Positions 1 to 8,406 of a DNA stretch of 64,000 nucleotides are shown piece after piece. The translations under genes were made by a program, and so were the position numbers. Source of the stretch: Lachnoclostridium sp. An14 (lineage in GTDB: Bacteria; Bacillota; Clostridia; Lachnospirales; Lachnospiraceae); the NCBI RefSeq assembly GCF_002160755.1, contig NZ_NFLE01000007.1, forward strand, positions 1-64,000. The letters run 5' to 3'. Positions within the stretch are counted from its first letter, which is position 1, and every line of letters begins with the position of its first letter. A model generated the notes under the pieces. That model was not told the DNA's origin. It made no database searches and worked only from the letters and a program-made list of their open reading frames with translations.

Positions 1-308
1 ACCCCCACCCCATGACACCCCGCCAAAAACAGCGGCCCAAAGGTGCGCAGCCGGCTTTTCAGCGATATGCCGATCAGGGCATCCGCCAGCTGCAACATCA
101 TCATCGCCGCCGTCACCGTCAGCAAAAGGCCGGGGGCGGCGGCGCGGAGGGGGATGGCGGCGAGAAAGGTGAGGGCCAGCCCTCTGGCCAGCAGGTAGAG
201 AGCGTTGGCCCGGCTGTTTCCCCGTTCGCGGAAAACAGCGGCCAGGGCGAACCCGACGCCCAGAAGGGCGCTGATAAAAGTGGTATAGGCAGTAAACCAG
301 TATTCCAT
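1..308 (-). CDS. Partial hydrophobic membrane protein, function unknown
   Basis: The reading frame starts with ATG at 308-306 on the minus strand, behind a good GGAGGAG ribosome-binding site, and runs off the left edge of the window, so only about the first 102 residues are visible. The start reads MEYWFTAYTTFISALLGVGF. The visible part holds about three hydrophobic segments (roughly residues 7-26, 45-62 and 64-82) separated by short basic loops, which points to an integral membrane protein. It lies downstream of, and on the same strand as, the nucleoside phosphorylase at 547-1347, with about 240 bases between them. I do not recognise a family; the C-terminus would be needed. Confidence 0.7.
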   Translation of the reverse strand, partial: MEYWFTAYTTFISALLGVGFALAAVFRERGNSRANALYLLARGLALTFLAAIPLRAAAPGLLLTVTAAMMMLQLADALIGISLKSRLRTFGPLFLAGCHGVG

Positions 309-373
309 AACTCCTCCTTCCGGCAGAATGATCCGCCAAAATACTTTTTCAAAATCATCCGCCTAAATCAAAA

Positions 374-416
374 CATCGGCCAAAATCATCGCATCGGCCA
401 AATCATCGGCCAAAAC
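374..416. repeat. Short imperfect tandem repeat
   Basis: Three near-copies of CATCGGCCAAA, spaced by ATCAT-like bases, lie in the gap between the partial membrane gene and the phosphorylase gene. The array is short and imperfect, and no function is evident. Confidence 0.55.
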
Positions 417-546
417 CGTCTGCCAGAACGGTTTCGCCCGTCGGCCGCCTCAAATAGCCTGCGCCCCCATTTCCACAGAATTTCTCAATCCACCATCCAT
501 CATACATTCAGTTCAGATGCGCAATCGCTATCTTTCACTCATTTAC

Positions 547-1347
547 TCATTCGTTCCACGCCTCCCGCAGCGCCAGTCCGCATTCAAACCCCAGGGCCAT
601 ATACTTCTCCGTCTCGGAAACCCCGTACTGGGCCAGATCCCGGATGTCCCAGGTCTGGGTACTCAAATCGTCTGCCCCGTACAGAAACTGGAGAAAGGGA
701 ATGCCACGGTAGCGGGCGGCGGCAATCATGGAGGCGCACTCCATCTCCACCGCCAGACAGCCGTCCTCCCGCCGTTCCCGGATGACCGGCACCGTTTCCC
801 GGTAAATCCCGTCGGAGGTCCACGTCTTTCCCTTCACGTAAGGACAGCCGCAGGCGGAAAGCACCCGCTCCAGGACCTGGATCGAGCGGGGATCCATTTC
901 GATTTCCGGGGACGGAGGGGCATAGTGATAGCTGGTGCCCTCGTCCCGGATAGCAGAGACGGGGATGATAATGCGGCCCTTCACCGCCTCATCGTCCAGC
1001 ACCCCGCAGGAGCCGAACAGCACGAAGGTTTCCGCCCCCATGGCCACCACCTCCTCAAACCCGGAAACGCAGGCGGGAGCCCCCACCCTGGACAGGTAAA
1101 AGGCGATGTCTGTCCCGCGATAGCGGAGGCGGTAGACGGGAAGGACGCCGTTGGCGGTGTAAAGCTCTGCGATCTGCCTTGTGCCCTCAAGGGAGGCAAA
1201 GGCCTGGATCATGGCCTCCGAAAACGTGGAGACACACAGCTTTGGAAAGCCGTCCACCGGTTTGGTGGTGTCAGAGGGGGAAAATAAAGCCGGTTCAGAA
1301 AGCTCTGTCCGTTGAAAAATGGTGCGAATGGTTCGGTTTTGTGCCAT
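547..1347 (-). CDS. Nucleoside phosphorylase, uridine/purine phosphorylase family
   Basis: This cytoplasmic enzyme probably cleaves nucleosides with phosphate to free base and ribose-1-phosphate in salvage. The 266-residue length is in the family's usual range. Family features include GAETFVLFGSCG at 104-115 in the substrate pocket, AIRDEGTSYHY at 132-142, and VEMECASM at 200-207, the counterpart of the conserved VEME segment that contacts ribose. The start is the ATG at 1347 behind AAGGAGGACGACAA; the frame is open 13 codons further upstream but has no ribosome site there. The substrate (uridine or purine nucleosides) cannot be settled from the sequence; the layout is closer to uridine phosphorylase-like proteins. 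It is monocistronic or leads into the partial membrane gene. Confidence 0.85.
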   Translation of the reverse strand: MAQNRTIRTIFQRTELSEPALFSPSDTTKPVDGFPKLCVSTFSEAMIQAFASLEGTRQIAELYTANGVLPVYRLRYRGTDIAFYLSRVGAPACVSGFEEVVAMGAETFVLFGSCGVLDDEAVKGRIIIPVSAIRDEGTSYHYAPPSPEIEMDPRSIQVLERVLSACGCPYVKGKTWTSDGIYRETVPVIRERREDGCLAVEMECASMIAAARYRGIPFLQFLYGADDLSTQTWDIRDLAQYGVSETEKYMALGFECGLALREAWNE

Positions 1348-1536
1348 TTGTCGTCCTCCTTTCTCATCTGTGTCCCATAATACCACAAAACAGGTGAGAA
1401 GTCACGAATCCTCGCGAACGCCGTTCTCCTGCCTAGTTTTCCTGTCCCGCCGGAAACAACGCTGGAAAAAGACGGAAAATTCTGATAAAATGGAGACAAA
1501 TGAACCGTCAAACGGAAAAAGGGAGGAAAAAAAACC

Positions 1537-2058
1537 ATGAATGGAGGCGTTCTGCTGATTCCGTTTCTGGCTGTGCGGTTTCTGCTGCCGTCGGCCTTTG
1601 ACTCCGCGGCTTTGAGACGAGCCGCCTATTTTGCGCCCATGCAGGGGTCAGAGAGGCTCGCCTACGGCGTTTATCAAATATCCAATACCGGCATATTCCT
1701 ATACCTGTTCTTTTTAAAGATTTCTGCTGCCCTGTCTTGGCCCTTTTGCGCGGGGGCAGCCTGCTATGGGATAGGGCTTTGCCTCTTAAGTGCCTCTCTG
1801 GTGACCTTTTCCCGTCCGGACCGCGGGAAAATGAAGGAAACCGGGCTTTACCGCCTTTCCCGCAACCCCATGTACGTGGCGTATTTCATCTGCTTTTTGG
1901 GGATGGCTCTACTGACCCGGTCAGTTCTGTTTCTTGGGCTGGTGGCTGTGTTTCAGATTTCGGCCCACTGGGTGATTCTGGCGGAGGAGAGATGGTGCCT
2001 GGAACAGTTCGGAGAGCGTTACCGGCGGTATATGGGAAAGGTGAGACGCTATATTTGA
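1537..2058 (+). CDS. Membrane methyltransferase of the isoprenylcysteine/phospholipid methyltransferase type
   Basis: The product is 173 residues with about four or five membrane segments. The C-terminal half carries the family signature: GLYRLSRNPMYV at 103-114, a hydrophobic pair of helices, then the acidic EE at 150-151 and FGERYRRYMGKVRRYI at the end, which together form the SAM-binding site in this family. Bacterial members are usually annotated as isoprenylcysteine carboxyl methyltransferase family, although bacteria lack prenylated proteins, so the real substrate is unknown and may be a lipid or small molecule. ATG 1537 follows a GGGAGGAAAAAAACC ribosome site. The gene stands alone, divergent from the phosphorylase. 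Confidence 0.75.
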   Translation: MNGGVLLIPFLAVRFLLPSAFDSAALRRAAYFAPMQGSERLAYGVYQISNTGIFLYLFFLKISAALSWPFCAGAACYGIGLCLLSASLVTFSRPDRGKMKETGLYRLSRNPMYVAYFICFLGMALLTRSVLFLGLVAVFQISAHWVILAEERWCLEQFGERYRRYMGKVRRYI

Positions 2059-2122
2059 CACGATTGGATGAAAATCACAAGGCATTTCCCTCTAGCTGGT
2101 AGAAATTAGGGAAAATATGTAG

Positions 2123-2207
2123 TATAATGAATAAATCTTGAGAAACTGCAGCGGGGACCGGCCGCCGGCGTAAAGGCGTGCTGCCGGGTGCCCGTTTTTC
2201 GGGCGGC
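2123..2207 (+). promoter_or_regulatory. Leader of the BTAD regulator: -10 box and GC hairpin
   Basis: A perfect TATAAT lies at 2123-2128 without a good -35 box. About 60 bases later is a hairpin GCCCG-TTTTT-CGGGC (2190-2204) followed by GGCTTT. This could be a promoter with a weak attenuator in the leader of the next gene; the assignment is tentative. Confidence 0.4.
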
Positions 2208-2242
2208 TTTCAGGACAGTGGGTGATGAGGAGAGTGGAGACT

Positions 2243-3457
2243 TTGGCTGTGCTGCGTATCCGGATGCTGGGCAATCTGTCAATGGAATATAATGGAAAAG
2301 AAGTGGAGCGGGATTTTTCTGGAAATGGGAAAATTCTCCAGCTCTTTCTGATCTTGGCGTGGGCCGGGGAAAAGGGGATCAGCCGCGGGAAACTGCAGGA
2401 CTACCTCTACGACGTGCGCACGGCCAATTCCGGAAACGCCCTGCGGGTGACGCTTTCCAGACTGCGGCGTCAGCTGGCGGACAACGGCGTGACGGGGCCG
2501 GATGCCATCCAGTACCGCGGCGGGGTCTACGTGTTAAATGACGACGCCCTGGAGCTGGAAGTGGATGCTGTCCTTTTGGAGCGGGCCTGCTCCCGCGCCT
2601 TTCAGGACCGGGATCCGGAGAGCCGGCTGGCCCTTTTGGAGCAGGCGGCCGGATATTACAAGGGAGAGTTCCTGCCTGCCATGTCCGGGGATTCCTGGGT
2701 GGAGGCCATGCGGGGAAAATACCAGGGCCTTTATGAAAACTGTATTCGGGAGGCCTGCGCGCTCCTGAAAAGCCGGAATGACCAGGAAAAAGTGGCGGCC
2801 CTGTGCGCCCAGGCGCTGCAGGTCTGCCCTATGGACGAGTGGAGTGAGTGGCTGATTGAGAGCCTGCTGGCACTGGGGAAATACCGGGAGGCGAAAAAGG
2901 CCTACGACGAGGCTGCCAGCCTGTTTTTCGGCCATGAGGGCCAGGAACCGTCCAGAAACCGTATGGAAAAATTCCGGAAGATGGGCAGCAAAATCCAGAT
3001 GATGGAGCGAAGCAGCCAGGACGTGAAGGACGGCCTTAAGGAGGAAGGGGACATTTCCGGCGCCTACCGGTGCAGCTATCCAGGCTTTCTGGACTGTTTC
3101 CATATGTGTGTGCGGATGGCGGAGCGGAAGGATTCCGGCAGCTATCTGATGATCTGCACCGTGGTCAGCCGCAATGGCAGGGAGGTCCAGAGCGAGAGCC
3201 GCATGGGCTATTATTCGGAACTGCTCTGTCAGGTGGCAGGGAGCCAGCTGCGGCGGGGAGATGTGTATACCGTATACCGTCCCGGCCAGGTGCTGATTTT
3301 GCTCAACTTCCTGAGGAAAAAGAACCTGGAGTCCGTAAAGGAGCGGCTGCGTTCCGGTTTTCGGGAAAAGAGCGCCAGAAAGGCTACCCTGCGGTTTGAG
3401 ACCATGGACGTGTTTTACTGGCAGAATCAGGAGGAACGGGCGCGGGATCAGGGATGA
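2243..3457 (+). CDS. SARP/BTAD-like transcriptional regulator
   Basis: This is a likely cytoplasmic DNA-binding regulator of 404 residues. The first ~95 residues look like an OmpR-type winged helix (start AVLRIRMLGNLSMEYNG; recognition helix around SGNALRVTLSRLRRQL). Residues ~100-250 are helical and resemble the bacterial transcriptional activator domain, including the motif DEWSEWLIESLLALGKYREA. The last ~130 residues I do not recognise; they may be a sensor domain. A GTG at 2222 and ATG at 2225 are in frame, but the ribosome site AGGAGAG at 2228-2234 lies downstream of those codons, so TTG 2243 (spacing 8) or GTG 2249 is the better start. The target is unknown; neighbours do not form an obvious regulon. 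Confidence 0.7.
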   Translation: MAVLRIRMLGNLSMEYNGKEVERDFSGNGKILQLFLILAWAGEKGISRGKLQDYLYDVRTANSGNALRVTLSRLRRQLADNGVTGPDAIQYRGGVYVLNDDALELEVDAVLLERACSRAFQDRDPESRLALLEQAAGYYKGEFLPAMSGDSWVEAMRGKYQGLYENCIREACALLKSRNDQEKVAALCAQALQVCPMDEWSEWLIESLLALGKYREAKKAYDEAASLFFGHEGQEPSRNRMEKFRKMGSKIQMMERSSQDVKDGLKEEGDISGAYRCSYPGFLDCFHMCVRMAERKDSGSYLMICTVVSRNGREVQSESRMGYYSELLCQVAGSQLRRGDVYTVYRPGQVLILLNFLRKKNLESVKERLRSGFREKSARKATLRFETMDVFYWQNQEERARDQG

Positions 3458-3497
3458 TAGAGGCCGTCCCGGGGATTTGTGAACAATATAACGAAAC

Positions 3498-3526
3498 TTG
3501 TCAAAATCTCCCGGATCGGATATGCT
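3498..3526 (+). promoter_or_regulatory. Sigma-A type promoter for HAD/YbaK pair
   Basis: TTGTCA (3498-3503), 17-base spacer, TATGCT (3521-3526), placed about 45 bases upstream of the HAD gene start. Confidence 0.5.
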
Positions 3527-3569
3527 GAAAGCAGATATGATCGAAGGCATAAAAAACAGGAGAGACATT

Positions 3570-4385
3570 ATGGGACAGAAGAAATTTTTAGTTTGCATTG
3601 ATTCAGACGGCTGCGCCATCGACACTATGGACGCGAAACACAAGCTCTGTTTTGCCCCTCTGATGGTGGAAAAATGGCATATGGAGGCGCACCGGGCGGA
3701 GGCGGAGGAGATCTGGAATCACATCAGCCTCTATTCCATGGACCGGGGGATCAACCGGTTTAAGGGCCTGGAGATGACCTTGAAGGAGTGTGTGAAACGC
3801 GGATTCCTGCAGGAGGATCTGACGGATTTCTCCAGCTGGCTGCGGGAGACGGACGTATTTTCCAACGGCAGTCTGGAAAAGCGGGCGGGGAGGGAAAAAA
3901 GCCCCATTCTGGAAAAGGTTCTGGACTGGTCCATCACCAGCAACCAGGCCATTGCCGCCCTGCCGCTCAGCCAGGCCTTCGACGGAGTGAAGGAAACCTT
4001 AGCTTTCATGAGCGGACAGGCGGAGCTGGCGGTGGTGTCCTCTGCCAACCGGGAGGCGGTGGAGGCGGAGTGGAACCGCCACGGCCTTCTCCCCTTTGTG
4101 AAGGAGGTTATGGCCCAGGATTCCGGCTCCAAGGCAGCCTGCATCGCCAGGCTGATGAAGGAAGGCGGATTTGACGGAGACCACGTCCTCATGATCGGCG
4201 ACGCGCCGGGGGATCAAAAGGCGGCGGAAAGGAACGGGGCCTTATTTTTCCCGTCCATCATCCGCCGGGAGACAGAGAGCTGGAAACGGCTCCGGGAGGA
4301 AGGCTTTGACCGGTTTGTGGCGGGAACCTACCGGGGAGCGTACGCCGATGGGCTGGCGGAGGAGTTTCTGGAGGCCCTTCGATGA
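3570..4385 (+). CDS. HAD-superfamily phosphatase-like hydrolase
   Basis: The product has 271 residues. The nucleophile motif is near the N-terminus (LVCIDSDGCAID; Asp11 and Asp13). Motif II is VVSSAN around 155-160, the motif III lysine sits in SGSKAA near 188, and the acidic motif IV is MIGDAPGDQKAA at 208-219. It therefore has the residues needed for aspartyl-phosphate catalysis with Mg. The helical cap lies between ~20 and ~145. The start is ATG 3570 after AACAGGAGAGACATT; a longer frame from 3498 lies over the promoter and is not used. It overlaps the following YbaK gene by four bases (ATGA), so the two are translationally coupled. The physiological substrate is unknown. Confidence 0.8.
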   Translation: MGQKKFLVCIDSDGCAIDTMDAKHKLCFAPLMVEKWHMEAHRAEAEEIWNHISLYSMDRGINRFKGLEMTLKECVKRGFLQEDLTDFSSWLRETDVFSNGSLEKRAGREKSPILEKVLDWSITSNQAIAALPLSQAFDGVKETLAFMSGQAELAVVSSANREAVEAEWNRHGLLPFVKEVMAQDSGSKAACIARLMKEGGFDGDHVLMIGDAPGDQKAAERNGALFFPSIIRRETESWKRLREEGFDRFVAGTYRGAYADGLAEEFLEALR

Positions 4386-4879
4386 GCGCCGGGGAAAAAT
4401 CCGCTGTGGAAAAGACGAATGTGATGCGCCTTTTGGAGCAGGCGGGCATTTCCTATGAGGCCAGGGAGTACGAGGTGGACGAGAAGGATCTCTCCGGCTC
4501 CCACGCCGCGGATGTCATGGGGGAAGACCACGACAGCGTGTTCAAAACCCTGGTGCTGAAGGGGGAGCGGACGGGGTATCTGGTCTGCTGCATTCCCGTG
4601 GACGAGGAGCTGGATCTGAAAAAGGCGGCCAAGGCTGCCGGGGATAAAAAGGTGGAGATGCTCCCCATGAAGGATCTCCTTGGCGTTACCGGCTACATCC
4701 GGGGCGGCTGTTCCCCTGTGGGGATGAAAAAGAAATTCCCTACTTATATAGAAGAAACGGCGATTTTATTTGACCGGATCGCGGTGAGCGCAGGGATGCG
4801 GGGCAAGCAGATTCTGGTGTCTCCGGAGGCGCTGGCCGGATATGTGGACGGGACATTTGTCTCCCTTACAAAGGAATAA
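4382..4879 (+). CDS. ybaK: YbaK/EbsC-type aminoacyl-tRNA deacylase, Cys-tRNA(Pro) type
   Basis: This 165-residue cytoplasmic editing enzyme likely hydrolyses mischarged Cys-tRNA(Pro). Conserved points are Lys55 in SVFKTLVLKGE, which positions the substrate in the family, and the loop GYIRGGCSPVGMKKKFPTY at 104-122. Length and C-terminal strand pattern fit the YbaK branch. ATG 4382 overlaps the stop of the HAD gene. A second member of the same superfamily sits at 57700-58173 but belongs to a different branch, so the two may have different substrates. Confidence 0.85.
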   Translation: MSAGEKSAVEKTNVMRLLEQAGISYEAREYEVDEKDLSGSHAADVMGEDHDSVFKTLVLKGERTGYLVCCIPVDEELDLKKAAKAAGDKKVEMLPMKDLLGVTGYIRGGCSPVGMKKKFPTYIEETAILFDRIAVSAGMRGKQILVSPEALAGYVDGTFVSLTKE

Positions 4880-5086
4880 TCAGTTGACATAAGGCAGAGG
4901 AGTCAAAATCTCCCCTGCCTTAAATGTTAAATTATTTAACAAAAATGTAATAATTACAGAAACGGGCTATTCGCAGACTGCATAAAAAAGCCTGTATTAT
5001 CCGGCTATAATTTAGGAACATGAACCATAAGAACAAAAATGAAATGAAAATTTAAAGAAGATTATGACAAAATTGTGAAATAACGA

Positions 5087-5116
5087 TTGACTTTTGTAAC
5101 AATCCTCCAATATAAT
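5087..5116 (+). promoter_or_regulatory. Strong sigma-A promoter for the SleB-like gene
   Basis: TTGACT (5087-5092), 18-base spacer, TATAAT (5111-5116), in A/T-rich DNA 35 bases before the ATG. The 200 bases upstream are strikingly A/T-rich and include another TATAAT at 5006-5011 with no -35 box. Confidence 0.75.
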
Positions 5117-5150
5117 TTTGGGCGTCACCCCGGAACAAGGAGGAATGTGT

Positions 5151-5921
5151 ATGCTGACTTTAACGTGTCATCGTTTTGCGGCAGCCGCGGCAACGGTAGC
5201 CGTAACGGCTGTGGTGGCCTTAACCACCGGCAGCATTGAAACTGGCGGCCCCTTAAACGCCATGGCGGAGACCGTATCGGCTCCAGCAGCGGCAGAGACC
5301 ACTGCCACCAGAACGATATACAGTACAAAAGAAGGCCAAACAGGTCCTGGCCATGTGATCGACGCGAAATTGAATGTGAACATTGCCGACGCAGAGGCCT
5401 TAAGGGATGGAAGAATGCTTGCGGGCGGTCTGATTCAGAAGACCGTGCAGGAGCAGCTGGAAAAAGAGGAGCTCCTGAAACAGCAGGCAGAGGAGAATAT
5501 CAGGCTGCTGGAGGAGCAGGAAAAGCAGGCCGCGCGGGCGGCGATCAACTGCTCCGCCGAAGATTACAATACGCTTTTGCGGATCGTGCAGGCCGAGGCC
5601 GGCGTCTGCGATGAGAAAGGAAAGATCCTGGTGGCCAACGTGATCATCAACCGGGTCAAAAGTCCCCGGTTCCCCAACACGGTCACCGGCGTCGTATATC
5701 AGAAAAACCAGTTTTCCCCGGTTTCCAACGGCAGTATCAACCGGGTCCGGATCACCCAGGAGACCATCGACTGTGTGGACCGGGCGCTGGCGGGAGAGGA
5801 CTACTCCCAGGGCGCGCTGTTTTTCATGAACCGGAGCCGTTCCCGGAGAGGGGCGGTGGGCTGGTTTGACAGAAGTTTAACATATTTATTTGCCCACGAC
5901 GGGCATGAATTTTTCAGATAG
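5151..5921 (+). CDS. Secreted cell-wall hydrolase, SleB/CwlJ family
   Basis: The 256-residue protein begins with an export signal rich in alanine and valine (residues ~8-40), then an Ala/Thr-rich linker, a charged Glu/Gln/Lys coiled-coil stretch (96-130), and a C-terminal Hydrolase_2 domain (~135-256). The domain shows LLRIVQAEAGVCDEKGKILV with the expected catalytic Glu (E149), ANVIINRVKSPRFP, YQKNQFSPV, and the HDGHEFF end. SleB-type enzymes cut peptidoglycan, classically spore cortex, but members with this layout are also used in vegetative cells. ATG 5151 is chosen over ATG 5145 because AAGGAGG (5137-5143) is correctly spaced only for 5151. Confidence 0.85.
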   Translation: MLTLTCHRFAAAAATVAVTAVVALTTGSIETGGPLNAMAETVSAPAAAETTATRTIYSTKEGQTGPGHVIDAKLNVNIADAEALRDGRMLAGGLIQKTVQEQLEKEELLKQQAEENIRLLEEQEKQAARAAINCSAEDYNTLLRIVQAEAGVCDEKGKILVANVIINRVKSPRFPNTVTGVVYQKNQFSPVSNGSINRVRITQETIDCVDRALAGEDYSQGALFFMNRSRSRRGAVGWFDRSLTYLFAHDGHEFFR

Positions 5922-6001
5922 GCCGTTTGCGGGAGCGGCCTGGAAGGGTTGACGAATAGAGAGAAATCCTGTAAGATTAGGCATAGCCTGATGGATGAGA
6001 G

Positions 6002-6033
6002 AGGACTGGTCATCATGTGGCCGGTCCTTTTTG
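6002..6033 (+). terminator. Intrinsic terminator after the SleB-like gene
   Basis: Arms AGGACTGG (6002-6009) and CCGGTCCT (6021-6028) are followed by TTTTTG. A second GC stem without a T-run (GGCCG/CGGCC) lies just after the stop codon. Confidence 0.8.
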
Positions 6034-6075
6034 TTGTCGTAGGAAACGGTGTTTCCCGCGAATGGGAGAAAGAGG

Positions 6076-6729
6076 ATGAAGGACTATTTACTGTTTGATC
6101 TGGATGGAACACTGACGGACCCGGAGGAGGGGATCACCAAGGCCGTGCAGCTGGCGCTGGCCCACTTTGGAATCCAGGTGGAGGACCGGACGCGGCTGCG
6201 TCCGTTTATCGGGCCGCCCCTCTGGGATCAGTTCACCGAGTGGGGGCTGACGGGAGAGCAGGCGAATGAGGCCGTGTCCGTGTTCCGGGAATACTATCTG
6301 GAAAAGGGCGTTTACGAAAATAAGGAGTACGCCGGCATCCGGGAGATGCTGGGGGCGCTGAAGGGCGCCGGCTACCGCCTGTACGTGGCCACCTCCAAGC
6401 CGGAGGGAACGGCAAAGATCGTCACGGACTACTTCGGGCTCACAGAGTTGTTTGACCGGGTGGCCGGAGCCAGCACCGATCAGGAACGGGTGCGGAAGGC
6501 GGATGTGATCCGCTACCTGCTGGAGGCGGAGGGCATCACCGACCTGTCCGCGGCGGTGATGATCGGAGACCGGAAACACGACGTGCTGGGAGCAAAAGAG
6601 GTGGGGATGGATTCCATCGGCGTGCTCTACGGCTACGGAGACCGGGACGAGCTGGAGACGGCGGGAGCCGGGTATATCGCGGCCACAGTGGAGGAGCTGG
6701 AGGAGTATCTTCTGGCCCAGGCGGACTAA
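6076..6729 (+). CDS. HAD-family phosphatase, phosphoglycolate phosphatase-like
   Basis: The 217-residue soluble hydrolase has nucleophile motif LLFDLDGTLTDPEEGI (Asp8, Asp10), a four-helix type I cap (~17-85), motif II VATSKP near 110, a conserved lysine in VRKADVI, and motif IV MIGDRKHDVLGAKE near 166-180. This is the layout of Gph/PpaX-like enzymes, which act on small phosphate esters such as phosphoglycolate or nucleotides; the exact substrate is not readable. The start is ATG 6076 with AGAAAGAGG just before it. It is followed after 12 bases by the methyltransferase gene and probably heads an operon through hslO and the thioesterase. Confidence 0.85.
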   Translation: MKDYLLFDLDGTLTDPEEGITKAVQLALAHFGIQVEDRTRLRPFIGPPLWDQFTEWGLTGEQANEAVSVFREYYLEKGVYENKEYAGIREMLGALKGAGYRLYVATSKPEGTAKIVTDYFGLTELFDRVAGASTDQERVRKADVIRYLLEAEGITDLSAAVMIGDRKHDVLGAKEVGMDSIGVLYGYGDRDELETAGAGYIAATVEELEEYLLAQAD

Positions 6730-6741
6730 AGGGAGGAAAAC

Positions 6742-7518
6742 ATGGAGGCTTATTCCGGATTTGCGCAGGTTTACGACCTGTTTATGGACAATGTCCCATA
6801 CGACGATTGGTGCCGGTATCTCACCGGCCTTTTAAAAGACTGGGGCGTAGAAGACGGACTGGTGCTGGATTTGGGCTGCGGCACAGGAGCCATGACGGAG
6901 CGGCTGGCAGCAGCCGGCTACGATATGATCGGGGTGGACAATTCCGAGGAAATGCTGGAAATCGCCATGGAAAAGCGGACGGCCTCCGGGCGGGACATCC
7001 TGTATCTGCTCCAGGATATGAGGGAGTTTGAGCTCTACGGCACCGTGAGGGCAGTGGTGTCCGTCTGCGACTCCATGAACTACATTTTGGACCTGGAGGA
7101 TTTGACCCAGGTGTTCCGCCTGGTGAACAATTATCTGGATCCCGGCGGCATTTTTGTGTTTGATCTGAACACGGAGTACAAGTACCGGCAGATGGGGGAT
7201 GAGACCATCGCCGAAAACCGGGAGGACGGCAGCTTTATCTGGGACAACTACTATGACGAAGAAGAACGGCTCAACGAGTATGAGCTGGCCGTTTTCGTAA
7301 AAGAGGGAGACCAGGGGCTGTACCGGAAATATGAGGAAACCCACTACCAGCGGGCCTACTCCCTGGAGGAGATACGGGCAGCGGGGGAGAGGGCCGGGAT
7401 GGAATTTCTGGCGGCCTATGACGCCTTCACCAGGGAGGCGCCGAAGGCGGATTCCGAGCGGATTTACCTGGTGTTTCGGGAAAGAGGAAAAGACAGAGAG
7501 AGGATGAAGGAACAATGA
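6742..7518 (+). CDS. Class I SAM-dependent methyltransferase
   Basis: The 258-residue protein has a Rossmann-type methyltransferase fold. Motif I is VLDLGCGTGA at 41-50 with the acidic ribose-binding residue in GVDNSEEML (Asp66), and motif II/III segments follow (LQDMREFELYG, VVSVCDSMNYI). The N-terminal YSGFAQVYDLFM is typical of the YqeM/UbiE-like group. The ribosome site GGGAGGAAAAC precedes ATG 6742. The stop overlaps the hslO start by four bases, so the pair is coupled. The methyl acceptor is unknown. Confidence 0.8.
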   Translation: MEAYSGFAQVYDLFMDNVPYDDWCRYLTGLLKDWGVEDGLVLDLGCGTGAMTERLAAAGYDMIGVDNSEEMLEIAMEKRTASGRDILYLLQDMREFELYGTVRAVVSVCDSMNYILDLEDLTQVFRLVNNYLDPGGIFVFDLNTEYKYRQMGDETIAENREDGSFIWDNYYDEEERLNEYELAVFVKEGDQGLYRKYEETHYQRAYSLEEIRAAGERAGMEFLAAYDAFTREAPKADSERIYLVFRERGKDRERMKEQ

Positions 7519-8393
7519 CAGATTATATTGTGAGAGCGACGGCGGCGGAGGGACAGATCCGTGCCTTCGCGTCAACGACGAGGGAGCTGGTGGAGACCGC
7601 CAGGGCGGCCCACAACACCAGCCCGGTGGCCACGGCGGCCTTAGGACGGCTGCTGACGGCGGCAGGGATGATGGGCGTGATGATGAAGGGGGAGAAGGAC
7701 CTGCTCACCATCAAGATCCAGGGCGACGGCCCCATCGGCGGCCTGACGGTGACGGCGGACGCCAAAGGGGACGTAAAGGGCTATGTCTTTAACCCTGGGG
7801 TCATGCTCCCGCCAAACGCCAAGGGAAAGCTGGACGTGGGCGGCGCCCTGGGAGTGGGCGTCCTCAGCGTGATCCGGGATGTGGGCTTAAAGGAGCCCTA
7901 CGTGGGACAGACCATTCTGGTAACCGGTGAGATCGCAGAGGATCTGACCTATTACTACGCTACCTCGGAGCAGACTCCGTCCTCCGTGGCCCTGGGCGTT
8001 CTGATGAATACGGACAACACCGTGCGCCAGGCCGGCGGCTTTATGATTCAGCTTATGCCGGGGGCCTCCGACGAGATCGTGACGAAACTGGAGCGGACCC
8101 TGGGGGAGATCACCTCCATCACCAGCCTGCTGGATGCTGGGAACAGCCCGGAGATGATCCTGGAGCACATTTTGGGAGAGTTCGGCCTGGAGATCTTGGA
8201 CCGTCTTCCCACCCGCTTTGTCTGCAACTGCACCAAGGACCGGGTGGAGAAAGCCATCGTCAGCATCGGAAAAAAAGAGATCCAGGAGATGATCGACGAC
8301 GGAAAGAGCATTGAGGTGAACTGCCATTTCTGCAACAAGCACTACGAGTTTACGGTAGAGGAGCTGCGGGAACTTTTGGAGCAGGCGAAATAG
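7515..8393 (+). CDS. hslO: Hsp33 redox-regulated chaperonin HslO
   Basis: The 292-residue cytoplasmic holdase is switched on by oxidation. The four zinc ligands of the redox switch are present: CNC at 237-239 and CHFC at 270-273. The N-terminal core contains AHNTSPVATAALGRLLTA and GVMMKGEKDLLTIKIQGDGPIGG, both hallmark segments of Hsp33. Length is normal. It follows the methyltransferase by a four-base overlap and precedes the thioesterase by 13 bases. No regulatory site of its own was seen, so it is probably expressed from upstream. Confidence 0.95.
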   Translation: MTDYIVRATAAEGQIRAFASTTRELVETARAAHNTSPVATAALGRLLTAAGMMGVMMKGEKDLLTIKIQGDGPIGGLTVTADAKGDVKGYVFNPGVMLPPNAKGKLDVGGALGVGVLSVIRDVGLKEPYVGQTILVTGEIAEDLTYYYATSEQTPSSVALGVLMNTDNTVRQAGGFMIQLMPGASDEIVTKLERTLGEITSITSLLDAGNSPEMILEHILGEFGLEILDRLPTRFVCNCTKDRVEKAIVSIGKKEIQEMIDDGKSIEVNCHFCNKHYEFTVEELRELLEQAK

Positions 8394-8406
8394 GAGGGGC
8401 GGCGCC

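Noticed and set aside
2534-3643. Long open frame on the minus strand (369 codons) opposite the BTAD regulator
   Set aside because: No ribosome site and no family similarity; codon pattern is that of GC-rich antisense. The plus-strand gene has clear domains.
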